From Syngnathus acus (taxonomy: Eukaryota > Chordata > Actinopteri > Syngnathiformes > Syngnathidae), in NCBI RefSeq assembly GCF_901709675.1, contig NC_051091.1, positions 11,132,967 through 11,196,966 of the forward strand: a stretch of 64,000 nucleotides of DNA, written 5' to 3'. The notes beneath the pieces were generated by a model that was not told where the DNA came from, made no database searches, and saw only the letters and a list, made by a program, of their open reading frames with translations. How positions within the stretch are numbered: position 1 is the stretch's first letter; every line of letters starts with the position of its first letter. This document shows positions 61,506 to 64,000 of this stretch, piece after piece. The position numbers were made by a program, and so were the translations under genes.

Positions 61506-64000
61506 ATACAGCAAGCGCGTTGCAGACATCAAGGAGTGCCGTGATCACGCCTTAGCCAACAGGTAGAACGCTTGATGTTTTGGGTCAGTCATGGAAAAAA
61601 AAATGGATGGTGACCTTGAAAGTGTTACTGACAGTGGGGCTCTGCATCGTGAGAGAAGACACTTTCTCAGAGGAGCCTTGAAGGAGTTGGTAACAGTTTT
61701 GGAGGATGAACCAGGACTGCTGGGACCAAAGGTAAGACACAACTGAATAAAAGCTAAGTTTTTGGAGCAATCATTCCAAAATATATCAGAATATAACAGT
61801 GTCTGAATAAAGTTAAAAGTTAGATTTTTCAAGGAATTTCAATCAGATGGAGATTTCAGAAACCAACAAGATATCCTAATATGTTGTCCCCCTGAAGGCT
61901 CTGTTTGTCTTCCTGGCCCTGTCCTTCTCCCGTGATGAGGTCCAATGGCTCGTGCGACACTCTGAAAACATGCCCAAAATAAAAACACCCGAGGACTATA
62001 TTGACAAGTAGGTAGCTGCTCCCAAATCATTTCAAGAGGATTTGAGTTGGAGAGATGTTTCAAATGAAAAGCTATGCTATGTCTTTCAAGTCAGATGGCA
62101 GAGTTGCTCTTCCACATGGAGAAACTGAAAGGCCTTATAAGAAAGTACCACTATGTTGTGCAGCGTTACCACATCCAGTACCTGGCTCAGTTTGACGCCT
62201 TGGTTCTCAATGACACAATACAAGTAAACAAACATGCAAGTCTCCTCAGCGCTTGGGCTGCAACCGTCCCTAACGTCCGTCCATGTCCTCCACAGAACAT
62301 GCACGTGTGTCCAGAAGAGGAATCTGTTCTGTTGAGTTCTTTTGTTTCAACTCTTTCTGTACTCTCAGTGAAACAAGGTAATTACAGCCAATGTTTTAGA
62401 TCGAATGACAATTTTTGATGGTGTTTTAAATTCTAGGCAAAATAACAGCAGACTAATAGGATTTGAAGAAACAAACACAAGGTGGCGCAATATCGCCATT
62501 CAAACACCAATGATTGTCTTGACAAGGATTACGCAATAGAAATATTGGCAATATTATTATTATTATTGTTATTAATAATAATAATTGGAGCATTTGTGAG
62601 TGAATGGAGCTAACATCATTATCTAACCATCGCTACTTTTCATGACATCTTTATTTTTAGGTTTTTTTTTCAATTGGAAATATGTGCCTTGAAGATGTTT
62701 CAAGGGAAACACTGTGCTGAATAACTTAATGTAATTCCTCTTGCCGTTGCATTTGGCAGAGGTTGGAAGGCTGCACTTCCCTTTGACGCTTTTCATTTGT
62801 GTGTTTGCAGTGGAGAATAAAGAGGAGTTTGACTTCAAGGCTGTCAGATTGGACTGGCTGAGATTGCAGGTATGCGCACATATAATGTTTCCCTAAGGAA
62901 ACGCGCTGTAGGGAACATATTTTATTGACTGGCTTACGGAATTACTGAAAATATTTACTTATCATCTTGGAAATAAAAATATTCAATGTCTTGTGTGGTA
63001 GGCCTACACCAGTGTGAACAAGGCCCCTCTGCTGATCAAAGACTACCCAGACTTGGCCAAGGTGATGAACATGATCCAGTTCCACACCAAAATGGTGGAC
63101 GCAACAGAAGAACTCCTGCAGGAAACGTCGGACGTCTCAATTCTCTGGTCAGCGCTCCTCTTTTTTAATCACTTGTTTGTTTTTCTACGCTGACTTTGAG
63201 CATTGCTTTGTTGAATAGTTTCTACCCGCGACTGTTTGAGAAGATGTTTTGCCAGAGCAGCGAAGAGATGACGATGAAGCAATACCTCATGGCTTTCCCA
63301 AATGTCTGCTCTAATTTCCACTGGGCTGGTCATCCTCTGTGCCCTGAAGAGGTCAGTGTTAATTAATTATTATAATTATTTTTTATTTTATTTTTTTCGG
63401 TCTTACTGGAAAAAAAATATTGCAACTATGCTGGATTTTTTGTTTGCCCAGGAGGAGGCGATAGAGAAAAGGAGTATCCGCTTGTGTGTGACCTTCTTGG
63501 AGCAGGTCGCCAAGCAGACCAGCAATGCCATACTGGAGATATGTGCCGAGCAGTACAACCTCAATGAACAGGTCAAAGTCCAGCACACATTGCTGCTTTA
63601 CTTAATACAAATAATAAATATGAACCCCACACCCTCTAGTTGCAACCCAAACACAGTTGTGAAGCCATCAGCGCAGCTCGCTACAGGCAGCAAAAGAAAG
63701 CCACGCCCAAGAAAAGAGAAGTCCAGAAAGAAAAACCAGGAGCTGAAAGCCTAAGAAAGGACCGCACCATAACAACCAAGTCAGATATTTTCTTGACCAG
63801 CTCCATTTTATGACATTTTCTTCCCAAAGTTGTTCTACCACATTATCCCTAAACACTTGCATCCTCTCTTTTCGTCTCCCCTAGCATGGACAAAATGCAT
63901 TTGATGCTAAGCGAGATTTGCTCCACCTACAGCCTGTGCAGCAACATGACGGTGCACGAGCACGTCGTCGTTCCCACCGAGTTCCTCTCTTCACATCTGG
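61506..64000 (+). CDS. nckap1l: NCK-associated protein 1-like (HEM1), exons 10-20 (continues off the right edge)
   Basis: Exons: 61506-61562, 61635-61731, 61898-62007, 62091-62223, 62296-62377, 62811-62869, 63002-63147, 63219-63351, 63452-63571, 63640-63779 and 63885-64000 (cut by the window end). With exons 1-9 this gives about 707 codons of a protein near 1,125 aa. Landmarks: [122 protein letters not shown] and [15 protein letters not shown]. Exon 19 was placed by the LQPKH block after a CTCTAG acceptor and by its AA|C join to NMDK; the longer open frame through 63754 is intron read-through. Confidence 0.93.

Noticed and set aside
63302-63754. 150-codon open frame at the right end
   Set aside because: It reads through intron sequence. 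The real exons 63452-63571 and 63640-63779 use splice sites, and the second is in another frame matching HEM1.

Overview
This is vertebrate nuclear DNA, almost certainly from a ray-finned (teleost) fish. The genes have many short exons with GT-AG introns. The non-coding DNA is AT-rich and full of dinucleotide repeats, hAT-type MITEs, LINE tails and fragments of a very common fish interspersed repeat. Species cannot be read from the window. A percomorph is plausible but not shown.

Four protein-coding genes are supported. (1) 583-7292 (+): the last three coding exons of myg1, a MYG1/UPF0160-type exonuclease; the gene enters from the left edge. (2) About 10,635-14,140 (+): a complete LRRC3-family single-pass leucine-rich-repeat protein of 274 aa. 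Its ATG lies in a small exon at 12384-12414 and nearly all of the protein is in the exon at 12661-13454. (3) 17,088-42,072 (-): a complete col2a1 gene (type II collagen alpha-1 chain). I placed all 54 coding exons; they sum to 4,476 nt (1,491 aa plus stop). They encode a signal peptide, a VWC domain (the alternatively spliced IIA exon), the N-propeptide helix, both telopeptides, an uninterrupted Gly-X-Y helix and a fibrillar C-propeptide with eight cysteines. (4) 57,974-64,000 (+): the first 20 coding exons of nckap1l (HEM1), the haematopoietic NAP1-type subunit of the WAVE complex, running off the right edge.

The layout is myg1 > / lrrc3-like > / < col2a1 / nckap1l >. The lrrc3-like gene and col2a1 are convergent across a repeat-rich 2.6 kb gap. 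col2a1 and nckap1l are divergent, separated by about 15.7 kb without a recognisable gene; col2a1 regulatory DNA may lie there. Human MYG1, COL2A1 and NCKAP1L all lie on 12q13, the HOXC/RARG paralogon, so the block is conserved. The LRRC3-like gene inside it is the least expected member and may be an ohnolog that tetrapods lost.

The rest is intron or intergenic DNA. It holds two TA-flanked inverted-repeat MITEs in a myg1 intron, LINE remnants near 9.6-10.1, 14.9 and 16.0 kb, a tandem array at 15.0-15.95 kb whose full units carry CRE plus CCAAT motifs, an apparently near-perfect 232-bp tandem duplication in a col2a1 intron, a 289-bp hAT MITE with an intact 8-bp target duplication upstream of nckap1l, and several microsatellites. 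I found no prokaryotic or viral system, CRISPR array, tRNA or rRNA.
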